Assembly (NCBI GenBank): GCA_027621295.1
Contig: JAQCBR010000009.1
Location: 1-57,534 of the forward strand
Source of the DNA: Planctomycetota bacterium
Lineage (GTDB): Bacteria > Planctomycetota > UBA1135 > UBA2386
DNA length: 57,534 nucleotides
Direction: 5' to 3'
Part shown: piece after piece, positions 25,260 through 33,820 of the stretch
Numbering within the stretch: the first letter of the stretch is position 1
Layout of the letters: every line of letters starts with the position of its first letter
Program-made: the position numbers and the translations under genes
The notes under the pieces: generated by a model
What the model saw: the letters and a program-made list of their open reading frames with translations, nothing else
Told to the model about the DNA's origin: nothing
Database searches by the model: none

Positions 25260-27611
25260 ATGCCATCACATCGATTCTCCCTGTTCCTGGCGGCGTTCGG
25301 CACGCTCGCGACGCTCGCGACCGGCCAGACCCGTGTTCAACTCCTCCATGCCTCCGACCTCGAAGGCGGCGTCGAGGCGATCACCGACGCTCCCAACTTC
25401 GCGGCCGTGGTCGAAGCCCTAGAGGCCGACGCCGTGAGCCTTGGGCTCTCGTCGGTCCTGCTGTCTTCCGGCGACAACTACATCCCCGGACCGTTCTTCA
25501 ACGCCGCTGCCGACGGATCGCTGCGTTCCGTCTTCCGGAGCGTGCTGGGCAACCCCGACGCCCGGGAGGGTGAAGGGCGAGTCGACATCTCGGTGATGAA
25601 CATCCTCGGGTTCGATGCAGCCTGCGTCGGCAACCACGAATTCGACGCGGGCACCTCGGCGTTCCTTTCGATCGTCGGGACCGACATTCGCAACGGGTTC
25701 ACGCAGGCGCGTTGGCTCGGCTCGCAGTTCCCCTACCTCAGCGCCAACCTGGACTTCAGCGGCGACCCCAACCTGTCGGGCCTCCACACTTCGTCGATTC
25801 TCCCGAACACGGCGTTCCGGGGCACTCTGTCGGACCTCGCAGCTGCAGCAGCGGCCCCCAAGTTCGCGAGCGCCACGATCGTGACGCGTGGTACGGAGCA
25901 GTTCGGCATCGTTGGTGCGACGACTCCGCTCGTCGAATCGATCAGCTCGACGGGAGGTGTCACGGTCCGGAACCCGGGTGCAGGCACCAACGACATGGCC
26001 GCGCTGGCCTCGGTCATCCAGCCGACGATCGACGCGGTTCGCAACCTGGGTGTGGACAAGATCATCCTCGTCACGCACCTCCAGCGTTTCAGCCTCGAAC
26101 AGGCGCTCACGCCGTTGCTCCACGGTGTGGACGTTGTCATCGCGGGCGGTTCCGACACGCTGTTGGCGGATGGAACCGACTACCTGCGACCGGGTGACGT
26201 GGCAGCGGGAGTCTATCCGTTCGCAACGACGAACGCCGACAACGAGCCCGCGCTGATCGTCAGCACGGACGGCCAGTATTCCTACGTCGGTCGCCTGGTC
26301 GTCGACTTCGACGCGAACGGTGTCGTCCAACCGACGACGGTGTCCTCGGCCCAGTCGGGGGTCTATGCGACCGACACGACGGGCGTCCTCAACGTCCATC
26401 CGAGTCTCGCGGCTGCGTTCGCACCCGGCACCGATGCCGCAGCGGTCCAGACCCTCACCGGTGCGGTGAGTGGGATCGTCACCGCCCGTGACGGCAACAT
26501 CATGGGCAAGGCTTCGGTCTTCCTCGAAGGCCGCCGCACCCAGGTCCGCACCGAAGAAGCGAACCTTGGCTCTCTGACGGCTGATGCCAACCTCGCTGCG
26601 GCGCGTTCGTTCGACCCGAACGTGCAGGTTTCTCACAAGAACGGTGGAGGCATCCGCAACCCGATCGGCTCGATCGACGGACTCACCGGCGAACTCGGCC
26701 CGAACCTCCCGAACCCGATCGCCGGCAAACTCGCTGGCGAAATCAGTCAGCTCGACATCGAGAACTCGTTGCGCTTCAACAACGGACTCTCGCTCCTCAC
26801 GCTGACTCGTTCTCAGCTGAAGGATGTGCTCGAGCACGCTGTTGCGGCCACCGCGGCTGGGAACACCCCGGGTCAGTTCGGTCAGTTCGCTGGTCTGTCC
26901 TTCAGCTTCGATGCGACGCTGCCGGCCGGCAACAAGGTGCGCTTCGCTGCGCTGACCGATGCGAACTCGACCGAGCCGGTTCTCGTCCAGGACGGCAACG
27001 TCGTTGGCGCGGCCCCGGTGCGGATCGTGACGCTGAACTTCCTCGCCGATGGTGGCGACAGCTATCCGTTCCCGGCGTTCCAGGCGGCGAACCCGACGTT
27101 CTTCGATCGCGTCGATCTCTACACCCAGAGCCTGCCGCCGGGCAACGCCACGTTCGCGACCCCCGGAACCGAGCAGGACGCGATGGCAGAGTACCTGCTG
27201 GCGAACCACGTCGTGACGCCTTACGGAGTGCGGGATCGCGCGGTCGGCGATGACCAGCGGATTCAGCAGATCGGCACCCGCCCCGGTCTGGCGGTGAACG
27301 GTCCTGCTGGCAACGAATCGCTCGACGTGACCGGTGCTGATCCGCTCGCGTTCCTCGTCCTCGCGGCGGGGACGCACGCGGGCGACTCGGCGCTGAACCT
27401 CGGGTTCCTCGGTGAGCTCTCGAACGGCGTCGGTAACGCGTTCTACATTCCCATCGGCGTGGCGACCGGTTCGGGGTCTGGTTCCCTGCCGCTGCCCGCG
27501 ACCCGGAATCTGGGCGTCGACGTCGTCGTCCAGATGCACGCGTTCAAGTTCATTCCGTCGACTTTCGAGCTCGACAGCAAGACGACGGAATCCGTGGCCG
27601 TTTCGCTCTGA
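25260..27611 (+). CDS. Secreted 5'-nucleotidase-like metallophosphatase
   Basis: 783 residues with a signal peptide (cleavage near TGQ-T). Residues about 25-350 form a calcineurin-like phosphatase domain: SSGDNYIPG, the canonical GNHEFD and ILVTHLQ. About 370-660 are a 5'-nucleotidase C-terminal domain with HKNGGGIRNPIG and the helix QLDIENSLRFNN. Two metal motifs are altered: the opening is HASDLEGG rather than 'D.HG', and IAGGSDTL stands where GHxH is usual. This is a recognisable subfamily but may change metal use. The last 110 residues are the C-terminal module shared with other secreted proteins here (LPLPATRNLGVDVVVQMHAF). Codons end in T more often than in its neighbours, which could reflect high expression. 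Confidence 0.85.
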   Translation: MPSHRFSLFLAAFGTLATLATGQTRVQLLHASDLEGGVEAITDAPNFAAVVEALEADAVSLGLSSVLLSSGDNYIPGPFFNAAADGSLRSVFRSVLGNPDAREGEGRVDISVMNILGFDAACVGNHEFDAGTSAFLSIVGTDIRNGFTQARWLGSQFPYLSANLDFSGDPNLSGLHTSSILPNTAFRGTLSDLAAAAAAPKFASATIVTRGTEQFGIVGATTPLVESISSTGGVTVRNPGAGTNDMAALASVIQPTIDAVRNLGVDKIILVTHLQRFSLEQALTPLLHGVDVVIAGGSDTLLADGTDYLRPGDVAAGVYPFATTNADNEPALIVSTDGQYSYVGRLVVDFDANGVVQPTTVSSAQSGVYATDTTGVLNVHPSLAAAFAPGTDAAAVQTLTGAVSGIVTARDGNIMGKASVFLEGRRTQVRTEEANLGSLTADANLAAARSFDPNVQVSHKNGGGIRNPIGSIDGLTGELGPNLPNPIAGKLAGEISQLDIENSLRFNNGLSLLTLTRSQLKDVLEHAVAATAAGNTPGQFGQFAGLSFSFDATLPAGNKVRFAALTDANSTEPVLVQDGNVVGAAPVRIVTLNFLADGGDSYPFPAFQAANPTFFDRVDLYTQSLPPGNATFATPGTEQDAMAEYLLANHVVTPYGVRDRAVGDDQRIQQIGTRPGLAVNGPAGNESLDVTGADPLAFLVLAAGTHAGDSALNLGFLGELSNGVGNAFYIPIGVATGSGSGSLPLPATRNLGVDVVVQMHAFKFIPSTFELDSKTTESVAVSL

Positions 27612-27657
27612 GTCGGTCACGGGCGTGGACCGGCTGACGGTTCGTGTCGCCGGTCAG

Positions 27658-27693
27658 CGCCGGCAGGCAGTTCACATGATCTGCGTGCCGGCG
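27658..27693. terminator. Bidirectional hairpin between metallophosphatase and purine permease
   Basis: Perfect 8-bp arms CGCCGGCA (27658-27665) and TGCCGGCG (27686-27693) with a short CAG/CTG inner pairing. It lies between two converging stop codons and is the best terminator in the region. Confidence 0.65.
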
Positions 27694-27719
27694 ACTCCCC
27701 CGGGCTCTATCGGGCTGGG

Positions 27720-29102
27720 TCAAGCGGCCAGCGCGTAGCGACCGACGAGCACGGCGGTCAGCGTGTGTCCCAACCACTTCGGCTGGCCCTTCGCTGTGCC
27801 CGGTCGAACCAGGTCGAGCAGCGACCATGCGACGAAGCCTGCGGTGATTCCGTCGGTGATCGAGAACGTCAGCGGGATCACGAACGCGGTCAGGAACGCA
27901 GGGAGCGCCGCGGTGAAGTCCTCCCAGTCGACGTCACCGAGCGCGCTGCACATCAGCGCACCGACGATGATGAGCACTGGAGCGAGCACCGGGTAGCGGA
28001 CCGCGGTCTCGCCACCGGCGAGAGTGACCGGCACGCCGCCGCCGATCGCCTCGAACAGCGGCGCGAAGAACAGCGCAGCGAGGAACAGCAGCCCGGTCAC
28101 GACCGCAGTGAGTCCGGTGCGTCCGCCTGCGGCGATCCCGGCGGCGCTCTCGACGTAGCTGGTCACGGTGCTCGTGCCGAGGCAGGCCCCGGCGACGGTG
28201 CCCGCCGCGTCCGCGGTGAATGCGGCGCTGGCGCGTGGCAGCGAGCCGTCGTCCCGCAGCGAGCCCGCGCGACGCCCGAGCCCTACCAGTGAGCCGACCG
28301 TGTCGAAGAGGTCGAGCAGGAACAACACCGCGAACACCGTCAGCCAGTCGCCGATCGGACGCGCGAAGAGGCCAGCGAAGTCGAGCTGGAACGCGGTCTC
28401 GCTGGGCGATGGCGGGGCCGAGATCACGCCGTCGAGCTGCACGAGCGCGGTGTCGACGCCGAAGAGTTCATGGGCAGCGACCCCTGCGCCCGCGGTGCCG
28501 ACGATCGACAGCAGGAGCGCGCCGGGGACGCGTGCCGCGAACAGCACCGCGCCGAGCCCGAGACCGAACAGACTGAGGCCGGCGACCGGATCAGCGAGGT
28601 CGCCGAGCTGGACCAGCGTCGCCGGGCTGTCGACGACGAGCCCGCTCCACTGCAGTCCGATCATCGCGACGAGGAGTCCGATGCCCGCTGCGATGCCTGC
28701 CCGGACCGGTGCCGGCACGGCCTGCATCACCGATTCGCGGAACCTCGTCGGTGCGAGGAGCAGGAACACCAGCCCGGCCATCAGGTTGGCCGCGAGTGCC
28801 TGCTGCCAGGAGAAGCCCATCGCGCCGCAGACGACGAACGCGAAGAAGAAGTTGTGGCCCATCGCCGGAGCCAGCGCGAACGGGTGGTTCGCGAACCATC
28901 CCATCCACAGGCAGGCGATCGCCGACGCCACGCAGGTCGCGAACAGCACGCCGCCCGGGTCCATTCCCACGCCGCCGAGCACTGCGGGCTGGACGAACAG
29001 GATGTAGGACAGCGTCGCGAAGGTCAGCACGCCAGCCTGGACCTCCCGCCCGACGGTCGAGCCTGCAGCGCGGATCCCGAAGCGGCGATCGAGGACGTCC
29101 AT
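27720..29102 (-). CDS. AzgA-type adenine/guanine/hypoxanthine permease
   Basis: 460 residues, about 12-14 membrane helices, of the NCS2 azaguanine-permease branch, which imports purine bases with protons. Family segments: N-terminal FGIRAAGSTVGREVQAGVLTF, LAPAMGHNFFFAF, VLFLLDLFDTVGSLVGLG (the substrate helix with acidic residues), and GTSTVTSYVESAAGIAAGGR with the typical 'T..ESA.G'. I chose ATG 29102 because it matches the family N-terminus and has TAGCAT 8 bases upstream. An ATG at 29144 has a fine GGGGAGGAG ribosome site and would add 14 residues. It is divergent from a secreted-protein gene. Confidence 0.92.
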   Translation of the reverse strand: MDVLDRRFGIRAAGSTVGREVQAGVLTFATLSYILFVQPAVLGGVGMDPGGVLFATCVASAIACLWMGWFANHPFALAPAMGHNFFFAFVVCGAMGFSWQQALAANLMAGLVFLLLAPTRFRESVMQAVPAPVRAGIAAGIGLLVAMIGLQWSGLVVDSPATLVQLGDLADPVAGLSLFGLGLGAVLFAARVPGALLLSIVGTAGAGVAAHELFGVDTALVQLDGVISAPPSPSETAFQLDFAGLFARPIGDWLTVFAVLFLLDLFDTVGSLVGLGRRAGSLRDDGSLPRASAAFTADAAGTVAGACLGTSTVTSYVESAAGIAAGGRTGLTAVVTGLLFLAALFFAPLFEAIGGGVPVTLAGGETAVRYPVLAPVLIIVGALMCSALGDVDWEDFTAALPAFLTAFVIPLTFSITDGITAGFVAWSLLDLVRPGTAKGQPKWLGHTLTAVLVGRYALAA

Positions 29103-29110
29103 GGGCAGGG

Positions 29111-29116
29111 ATGCTA
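29111..29116 (-). promoter_or_regulatory. -10-like TAGCAT, 8 nt before permease ATG
   Basis: On the minus strand TAGCAT is followed by 8 bases and the ATG at 29102. It supports the shorter permease start. It is 27 bases from the oppositely directed hexamer at 29144-29149, so two promoters would be packed into 55 bases. Confidence 0.45.
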
Positions 29117-29143
29117 GCGGGTGGTCCGATGCAGGCTGGTGCA

Positions 29144-29149
29144 TAGACT
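29144..29149 (+). promoter_or_regulatory. -10-like TAGACT, 8 nt before secreted-protein ATG
   Basis: TAGACT, then 8 bases, then the ATG at 29158. The CTCCTCCCC in between is not a ribosome site for this strand; its complement is a Shine-Dalgarno match for the alternative permease start. Confidence 0.5.
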
Positions 29150-29157
29150 CCTCCCCG

Positions 29158-30180
29158 ATGAGAACGTCACTCGTTGGGGTCGCGTGTGCGCTGGCGCTGG
29201 GGGCCGCGCCAGCCGCGTCGCAGGAGGGAGCTGTCCTCGCCGCGGTCGCGGCTGCCGAGCAGGCGACCGCCGACAAGCGTGGAGAGGACGCCGTGGTCGC
29301 CCTCCAGGAGGCAGAGCGCCTTCTCGCGCAGATCCGTGATCCGGATATCCGTGCCGAGCTCGAGCGCACGGTGGCCACTGCGCGCGCGGCGCACGACCCG
29401 ATCGCGGATGCGGTCGACGAAGGGCGGACCGCCGCGGCTTCGGCACTCGCCCAAGCCGCCACTGCCTACGAGGAGAAGGGCTGGCACCGCATGGCGCTAT
29501 CGCTCCTCCGCGAGGCTGCCGGCTTCTCGGCCGCTTCCGTCGCCGAGGCGATCGCGCGGGTGCAGCAGACGCTGCTCGCCAGCCGCAACGAGGGGGCGGG
29601 CGGCTCTGGTCTCACGGCCTGGTTCGACGACGGCGAGGTCGTGCAGGGTCGCGACGGTTGGTCGATCGAGGACGGCGTATTGCTCTCGCCCGAGCCGACG
29701 CCGAAAGCCGACGGTGGGATCTTCATCGGTAGCGTGCGCGCACGCCCGGAGCAGATCCGCTTCGCGGCGACTGCGACGATGACCGGGACCGGCGGGTTCG
29801 GGCTGGTCTTCGCCTACCGCCACAACCAGGACTACCACCTCGCGTACTGCTCGACTTCGGGCAGCGACACCTACCTCCGCCTGCTGCGGTGGCGGAACGG
29901 CGCCTACCAGGAGCTGGCGGAAACGCAGACGTCGCCCGCCAAGACCCGCCTGCCCGCTGCGGAGGGTGCGCCCGCAGACCTCTCGTCCTACCGGCTCGAG
30001 GTGCGCGTCGACGGCGACCAGGTCGAGTTCCAGGTCGGTCAGACGACGCTGCGCGCGAAGAGCTCGGCGCCGATCCCGCGCGGATTCTTCGGCTTCGAGA
30101 ACGCGCACCTCGACGGCACGAAGGCGGGCTTCGCGCCGGTCTTCGTCGACGTCGAGGTCGACGCGGAGGTGGCCCGGTGA
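29158..30180 (+). CDS. Secreted protein with helical N-half and lectin-like C-half (paralogue 1)
   Basis: 340 residues with a signal peptide (MRTSLVGVACALALGAAPAASQ). The mature N-half (about 23-150) is helical and Ala/Glu-rich with a TPR-like feel (EDAVVALQEAERLLAQIRD, EKGWHRMALSLLREAAG). The C-half (about 165-340) is a beta-sandwich of the concanavalin/DUF1080-like type: LTAWFDDGEVVQGRDGWSIE, FGLVFAYRHNQDYHLAYCS and SYRLEVRVDGDQVEFQV. It is laid out like the next gene and overlaps it by four bases. Function unknown; glycan or cell-envelope binding is a guess from the fold. Confidence 0.72.
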   Translation: MRTSLVGVACALALGAAPAASQEGAVLAAVAAAEQATADKRGEDAVVALQEAERLLAQIRDPDIRAELERTVATARAAHDPIADAVDEGRTAAASALAQAATAYEEKGWHRMALSLLREAAGFSAASVAEAIARVQQTLLASRNEGAGGSGLTAWFDDGEVVQGRDGWSIEDGVLLSPEPTPKADGGIFIGSVRARPEQIRFAATATMTGTGGFGLVFAYRHNQDYHLAYCSTSGSDTYLRLLRWRNGAYQELAETQTSPAKTRLPAAEGAPADLSSYRLEVRVDGDQVEFQVGQTTLRAKSSAPIPRGFFGFENAHLDGTKAGFAPVFVDVEVDAEVAR

Positions 30181-31166
30181 TCTGCCGCCGCACGCTCGCG
30201 CTCGTCGCATCCCTCCTCGTGGCGGCGCAGTCCGTCTCCCAGGAGCGAGCGGTGCTCTCCGCGATCGTCGAGGCCCGGCGCCTCGCCGAGATCAAGCAGG
30301 ACGAGGATGCCTTGCTCGTGCTGCGTGATGCTCGTGACCGCGTCACGCGGATCGAGGACGCGAGTGTCCGCCGCCGCCTGCAGAAGTCGGTCGACGACCT
30401 GATCGCGGATCTCGATCCACTCGACCGGGACACCGAGAAGGCGCGCGAGGCTGCCGCGCGCGCGCTGCTCAAGCCGGCCCAGGCCTACACGCGCCGCAAG
30501 TGGAACCGCGCGGCGCTGCCCCTGCTCGAGCTGGTCGCCGCGTTGAGCCAGAAGGTCGGCGAGAAGCCGCTGGAGCGCGCGCAGAGTGCGCTCGGGACCG
30601 GGGCTGGCGCCGCCGCGCGGGATGGCATCCAGGCATGGTTCGGCAAGGGCGTCGGCTTCGCCGGGGCCGGCTACTGGAAGGTCGAGGAGGGCATCGCCGA
30701 GAGCCCGAAGCTCCAGGGCGGTCTGTCCGTGGGGCTCCGCAGCGAACGCCGGACCGAGGGCGACTGCCGCATCCAGATCGAGGTGCTCGCGAGCGACAAG
30801 CCCTCGAAGGCTTCGATCTGCTTCGCGATGGAGCCGAGCAAGAACGGCGACGACTACTACATCCTCGAACTGCGCCACGAGCGCGGCTTCTCCGACCTCC
30901 GCCTGCTGCACTACGGTGTCAACGGCCGGCTCGACGAGATGGCCAACATCCCCCTCGCGATGTCCCGCGCCGAGCGCGCGGCCTGGACCGAGCTGACCGT
31001 CGACCTCGCCGGCGACCGCATCACCGTCGACGTCGGTGGCCTCGAGCGCGCCGAAGCCCGCTCGGTGACGCCGGACCTCGAAGGCTGCCTCGGCCTCTTC
31101 GTGTCCGGCGACAGCTCGTTCAAGGATCCGGTCCGCTTCCGGAACCTGCGGGTCACGCCGCTGTGA
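30177..31166 (+). CDS. Secreted protein, tandem paralogue 2
   Basis: 329 residues from a GTG start that overlaps the preceding stop (GTGA). Signal peptide (ICRRTLALVASLLVAAQSVSQ), helical N-half (EDALLVLRDARDRVTRIED, RKWNRAALPLLELVAALS) and beta-sandwich C-half (ASICFAMEPSKNGDDYYILEL, WTELTVDLAGDRITVDVGG). Both halves line up with the preceding protein, for example SQERAVLSAIVEARRLAE with SQEGAVLAAVAAAEQATA, so the pair arose by tandem duplication and has diverged widely. Function unknown. Confidence 0.72.
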   Translation: MICRRTLALVASLLVAAQSVSQERAVLSAIVEARRLAEIKQDEDALLVLRDARDRVTRIEDASVRRRLQKSVDDLIADLDPLDRDTEKAREAAARALLKPAQAYTRRKWNRAALPLLELVAALSQKVGEKPLERAQSALGTGAGAAARDGIQAWFGKGVGFAGAGYWKVEEGIAESPKLQGGLSVGLRSERRTEGDCRIQIEVLASDKPSKASICFAMEPSKNGDDYYILELRHERGFSDLRLLHYGVNGRLDEMANIPLAMSRAERAAWTELTVDLAGDRITVDVGGLERAEARSVTPDLEGCLGLFVSGDSSFKDPVRFRNLRVTPL

Positions 31167-31173
31167 CCCGCGG

Positions 31174-31198
31174 CCGCCGGCGTCAGCGCCGCCGGCGG
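31174..31198. terminator. Strong GC hairpin overlapping transporter stop codon
   Basis: A perfect 9-bp stem CCGCCGGCG (31174-31182) / CGCCGGCGG (31190-31198) with a 7-base loop lies between converging genes. The loop holds the stop codon of the Nramp-like gene, so the 3' arm lies in coding sequence. Confidence 0.6.
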
Positions 31199-32877
31199 AA
31201 GTGTGCGATCGCGGCCAGCGCCAGGAACGCGCCCAGGCCGAGCATGCCGGTGGTGCCGGCCTTGGCCTCGATGCTGTAGATCGAGGCGCCGGTCGCGGCG
31301 CCGGCGGCGAGGAGCATCAGCGTGTTCCAGATGATCCGGCTGCGGCCGCGGGGCATGTCGTCGCCGAGCAGGGACCGGCTGTTCATCATCAGGAAGAACG
31401 TCCAGTAGGCGATCGGCAGGAGGGCCATGCCGAAGACCGACGTGGGCACCGCGAGGTAGAACGCGGCCTTCGACCAGACGAAGGGGCCGAGCGCGCCGGT
31501 CGTCGCGGCGAGGGTGCCGAGGCGGTGGGCGCGGCCGCCGGGCGGGAGCCCGAGCATCTCGCAGATCACGAAGCCCGAGATCAGCATCAGGAGCGTGATC
31601 GTCGACAGGGCCATGCCGAGGACGCCGATGCCGAACAGGATGTTCGCGAAGAAGTCGCCGGTGAACGGGGCGAGGGCCTTCGCGAGGTCGAACGCGTCGC
31701 GCTTGACGAGCATGGCGGCGAGCGTGCGGTCGGCTTCCGGCAGCGAGGCGCGGAGGGCGACCTTCTGTTCGTCGCTGGCGTCGGCCGCGGCCGCGTCGAG
31801 CGCTGCGATCCGCGCGTCGCAGATCTTCTCGAACTCGGCGCGGAGCTTCGGCGCGGGTTCGGCCTCGGCGGTCGCGGCCGGCGTGACGAGCCCTTCGACG
31901 GGCTTGGTGTGGAAGCGGCTGGCGGCTGCGATCACCACGCAGCTCGTCGCCAGCAGGAATGGCACGAGCATCCCGACCGCGAGGTCGACCCGGGCGAGGC
32001 CACGAAACTCACGGTTCCAGCCGCGCTTGAGGATCGAGTAGGGCAGCAGGAACGTCATGTTGATCCCGACCGCGGTCGCCGCCGCCGAGATCATCACGTC
32101 GCGCTGCTCGGCGACGATGCGCGTGGTCCAGAAGGCCCGCGCCTCGGCGGACACCGCGTCGAGGAACGGTCCGAAAGTCGCCGTCGGCTCCGACATGCTG
32201 CCGAAGTCCGGGACGAACCCGGCGAGCACCGCGCCCCAGTCGAGGCCGTCGACGCTCGTCGAGAGCCTGACGACGACGCCGAAGAAGCAGAGCACGACCA
32301 GCGCGACGAGCCCCTTCAGAAGGCGTTCGTAGATCTGCACGCCGCGCGTGCCCCGGTCGTACGCGAACGTGACGGCGACCGTCAGCGCGAGGATCAGCGC
32401 GACGATGAGGAGCTTGCTGCCGGTCTCGCCGAGCGGGCCGTCGTTGCCGAACAGCCCGGGCGCGAGGTTCTGCTGGACGACGCTGGTCGCGAGCGCGAAC
32501 TGCGGGAGCGACCAGACCATGTTCGCGGCGAGCGACGCGAGCGCCCAACCCCAGCCGAGCACCGGGTTCACGTGGCGGTTGATCGCCTGGAACGGCCGTT
32601 CGCCCGTCGACAGCGTCACGTAGGCGATCGCGCTCAGCATCACGATGCCGAGGACCATCGCCAACGGCTGGAGCCACAGCATCGAGAAGCCGGCCAGCAC
32701 GCCGAGGTAGAGGCTCGAAGCGAGTGAGCCGCCGCCGAGCGTGATCGCGCTCTGCAGCCAGCCCGGGCCCGAGAGGCGCATGTAGGTGGCGAGCGTCGCC
32801 AAGGGCCCTCGCTGCTGCGCCGTTCGGATCGCGTCGAGGTCGCTCGCGAGGCGGTCGTTCGTGTCGGCGCTGGTCAT
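31183..32877 (-). CDS. Nramp-related transporter lacking canonical metal-binding motifs
   Basis: 564 residues, about 11 membrane helices, LeuT/Nramp fold. The first helix reads LSGPGWLQSAITLGGGSLASS (about 36-55), aligning with Nramp helix 1, but the metal motif DPGN is GPGW. The helix-6 region reads GINMTFLLPYSILKRGWNRE, aligning with 'MPHNLYLHS', but the Met/His ligands are absent. About 80 charged residues (RAEFEKICDARIAALDAA...) are inserted as an extramembrane loop near 340-420. It is therefore a divergent Nramp-related transporter whose substrate is probably not a typical transition metal. It is divergent from a cupin gene, 79 bases between starts. Confidence 0.8.
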   Translation of the reverse strand: MTSADTNDRLASDLDAIRTAQQRGPLATLATYMRLSGPGWLQSAITLGGGSLASSLYLGVLAGFSMLWLQPLAMVLGIVMLSAIAYVTLSTGERPFQAINRHVNPVLGWGWALASLAANMVWSLPQFALATSVVQQNLAPGLFGNDGPLGETGSKLLIVALILALTVAVTFAYDRGTRGVQIYERLLKGLVALVVLCFFGVVVRLSTSVDGLDWGAVLAGFVPDFGSMSEPTATFGPFLDAVSAEARAFWTTRIVAEQRDVMISAAATAVGINMTFLLPYSILKRGWNREFRGLARVDLAVGMLVPFLLATSCVVIAAASRFHTKPVEGLVTPAATAEAEPAPKLRAEFEKICDARIAALDAAAADASDEQKVALRASLPEADRTLAAMLVKRDAFDLAKALAPFTGDFFANILFGIGVLGMALSTITLLMLISGFVICEMLGLPPGGRAHRLGTLAATTGALGPFVWSKAAFYLAVPTSVFGMALLPIAYWTFFLMMNSRSLLGDDMPRGRSRIIWNTLMLLAAGAATGASIYSIEAKAGTTGMLGLGAFLALAAIAHFRRRR

Positions 32878-32885
32878 GGCGCGAG

Positions 32886-32891
32886 AGGCTA
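32886..32891 (-). promoter_or_regulatory. -10-like TAGCCT, 8 nt before Nramp-like ATG
   Basis: On the minus strand TAGCCT is followed by exactly 8 bases and the ATG at 32877. TTCGAT 17 bases upstream (32909-32914) is a weak -35 candidate. No Shine-Dalgarno sequence. Confidence 0.5.
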
Positions 32892-32944
32892 CGCGGTCCG
32901 CGCCCGGGATCGAATGCCGGTCATCCCCGGCGGGGGCGGGCGGC

Positions 32945-32950
32945 TACATT
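32945..32950 (+). promoter_or_regulatory. -10-like TACATT, 6 nt before cupin ATG
   Basis: TACATT then 6 bases then the ATG at 32957. This spacing predicts that the first transcribed base is the A of ATG, a truly leaderless mRNA. Confidence 0.5.
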
Positions 32951-32956
32951 CTGGCG

Positions 32957-33808
32957 ATGCGCATCGCCCATCTCGGACGAGCTGGCGGTGACCCGGACGG
33001 GTTCGCCGCGCTCCGCGACGCCTTCGTGACGAGGAACCCCGGCCACGACCTCGCCTGGCTGCCCCGGGCGACGGCGCTGGCGCCGCTGCCGGAGGCGCGG
33101 GTGGTCTTCGTGCACGGCGGCGAAGCGGAAGGAAGCGTGGGGGAACAGCGATCGCGCCTCGGGGTCGGGGACGTCGTCGTGCTGGCGCCGGGACAGGCGC
33201 TCGAGCTCGACGGCCCGCTGTCGCTCCTCGTGTTCTCCGTGCCGGAGTCCGTCGACCCGTCGGTGCCGACGTTCCTCAGGCCCGACCACGACCCGGCGCT
33301 GACCGACACCCCGGGCGGCTGCGCCACGGATGCGGACGCCTACCGGCGCGTCGTGCTGACTTGGCTCGACGAGAACGGGCCGTTCCGCTTCCGCGCGCTC
33401 AACTGCCACCGCGTGCGGATGACCGACTCGTTCTCGCACTACCACCCGGAGGACGGCGGGTTCGACGAGATGTACCTGGTGCAGGGCGTCGAGCCTGGCG
33501 GGCGGCTCTACACGAGCGCTGCGGTCGCCGAGATCGAGCGGCCCGCCGACGTGGCCTTGGATCGGATCCCGGAACTCGTGGACGAGACGCCGATCGAGGT
33601 GGGTGACCTCGTTTGGGTCGGCCGCGGACACATGCACCGCGCGGTCGGCGGTGTCCTCGCGCACGTGATCACGGTGCCCGGGTTCGTGCCCGGCTCCGAG
33701 ATCGGGCTCGACCATCACCTGCGCGCGTTGGACGAGCGTCTGCCAGGCGGGTCTGCGGCGCGCGTTCCCTTCCACGCGGCGGCGTCGGACGGCCCGGTCA
33801 TCAAGTAG
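32957..33808 (+). CDS. Cupin-domain protein
   Basis: 283 residues, probably a bicupin. The C-terminal half has the metal-binding motif SHYHPEDGGFDEMYLV (His about 160 and 162, Glu about 169) followed by a second cupin motif VWVGRGHMHRAVGG with its His. The N-terminal half (RLGVGDVVVLAPGQALELDG) is cupin-like without metal ligands. The layout recalls sugar isomerases such as KduI/IolB, but similarity is too weak to assign activity. It has no signal peptide. The stop converges on the pseudopilin stop 12 bases away. A longer upstream frame opposite the Nramp gene is not coding. Confidence 0.75.
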   Translation: MRIAHLGRAGGDPDGFAALRDAFVTRNPGHDLAWLPRATALAPLPEARVVFVHGGEAEGSVGEQRSRLGVGDVVVLAPGQALELDGPLSLLVFSVPESVDPSVPTFLRPDHDPALTDTPGGCATDADAYRRVVLTWLDENGPFRFRALNCHRVRMTDSFSHYHPEDGGFDEMYLVQGVEPGGRLYTSAAVAEIERPADVALDRIPELVDETPIEVGDLVWVGRGHMHRAVGGVLAHVITVPGFVPGSEIGLDHHLRALDERLPGGSAARVPFHAAASDGPVIK

Positions 33809-33820
33809 CCGGAGCCCGGC

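Noticed and set aside
29102..29144. Permease start at 29144 on the basis of its strong Shine-Dalgarno sequence
   Set aside because: Kept as an alternative only: the family N-terminus begins at 29102, and the TAGCAT-N8-ATG pattern used by many neighbours supports that start.
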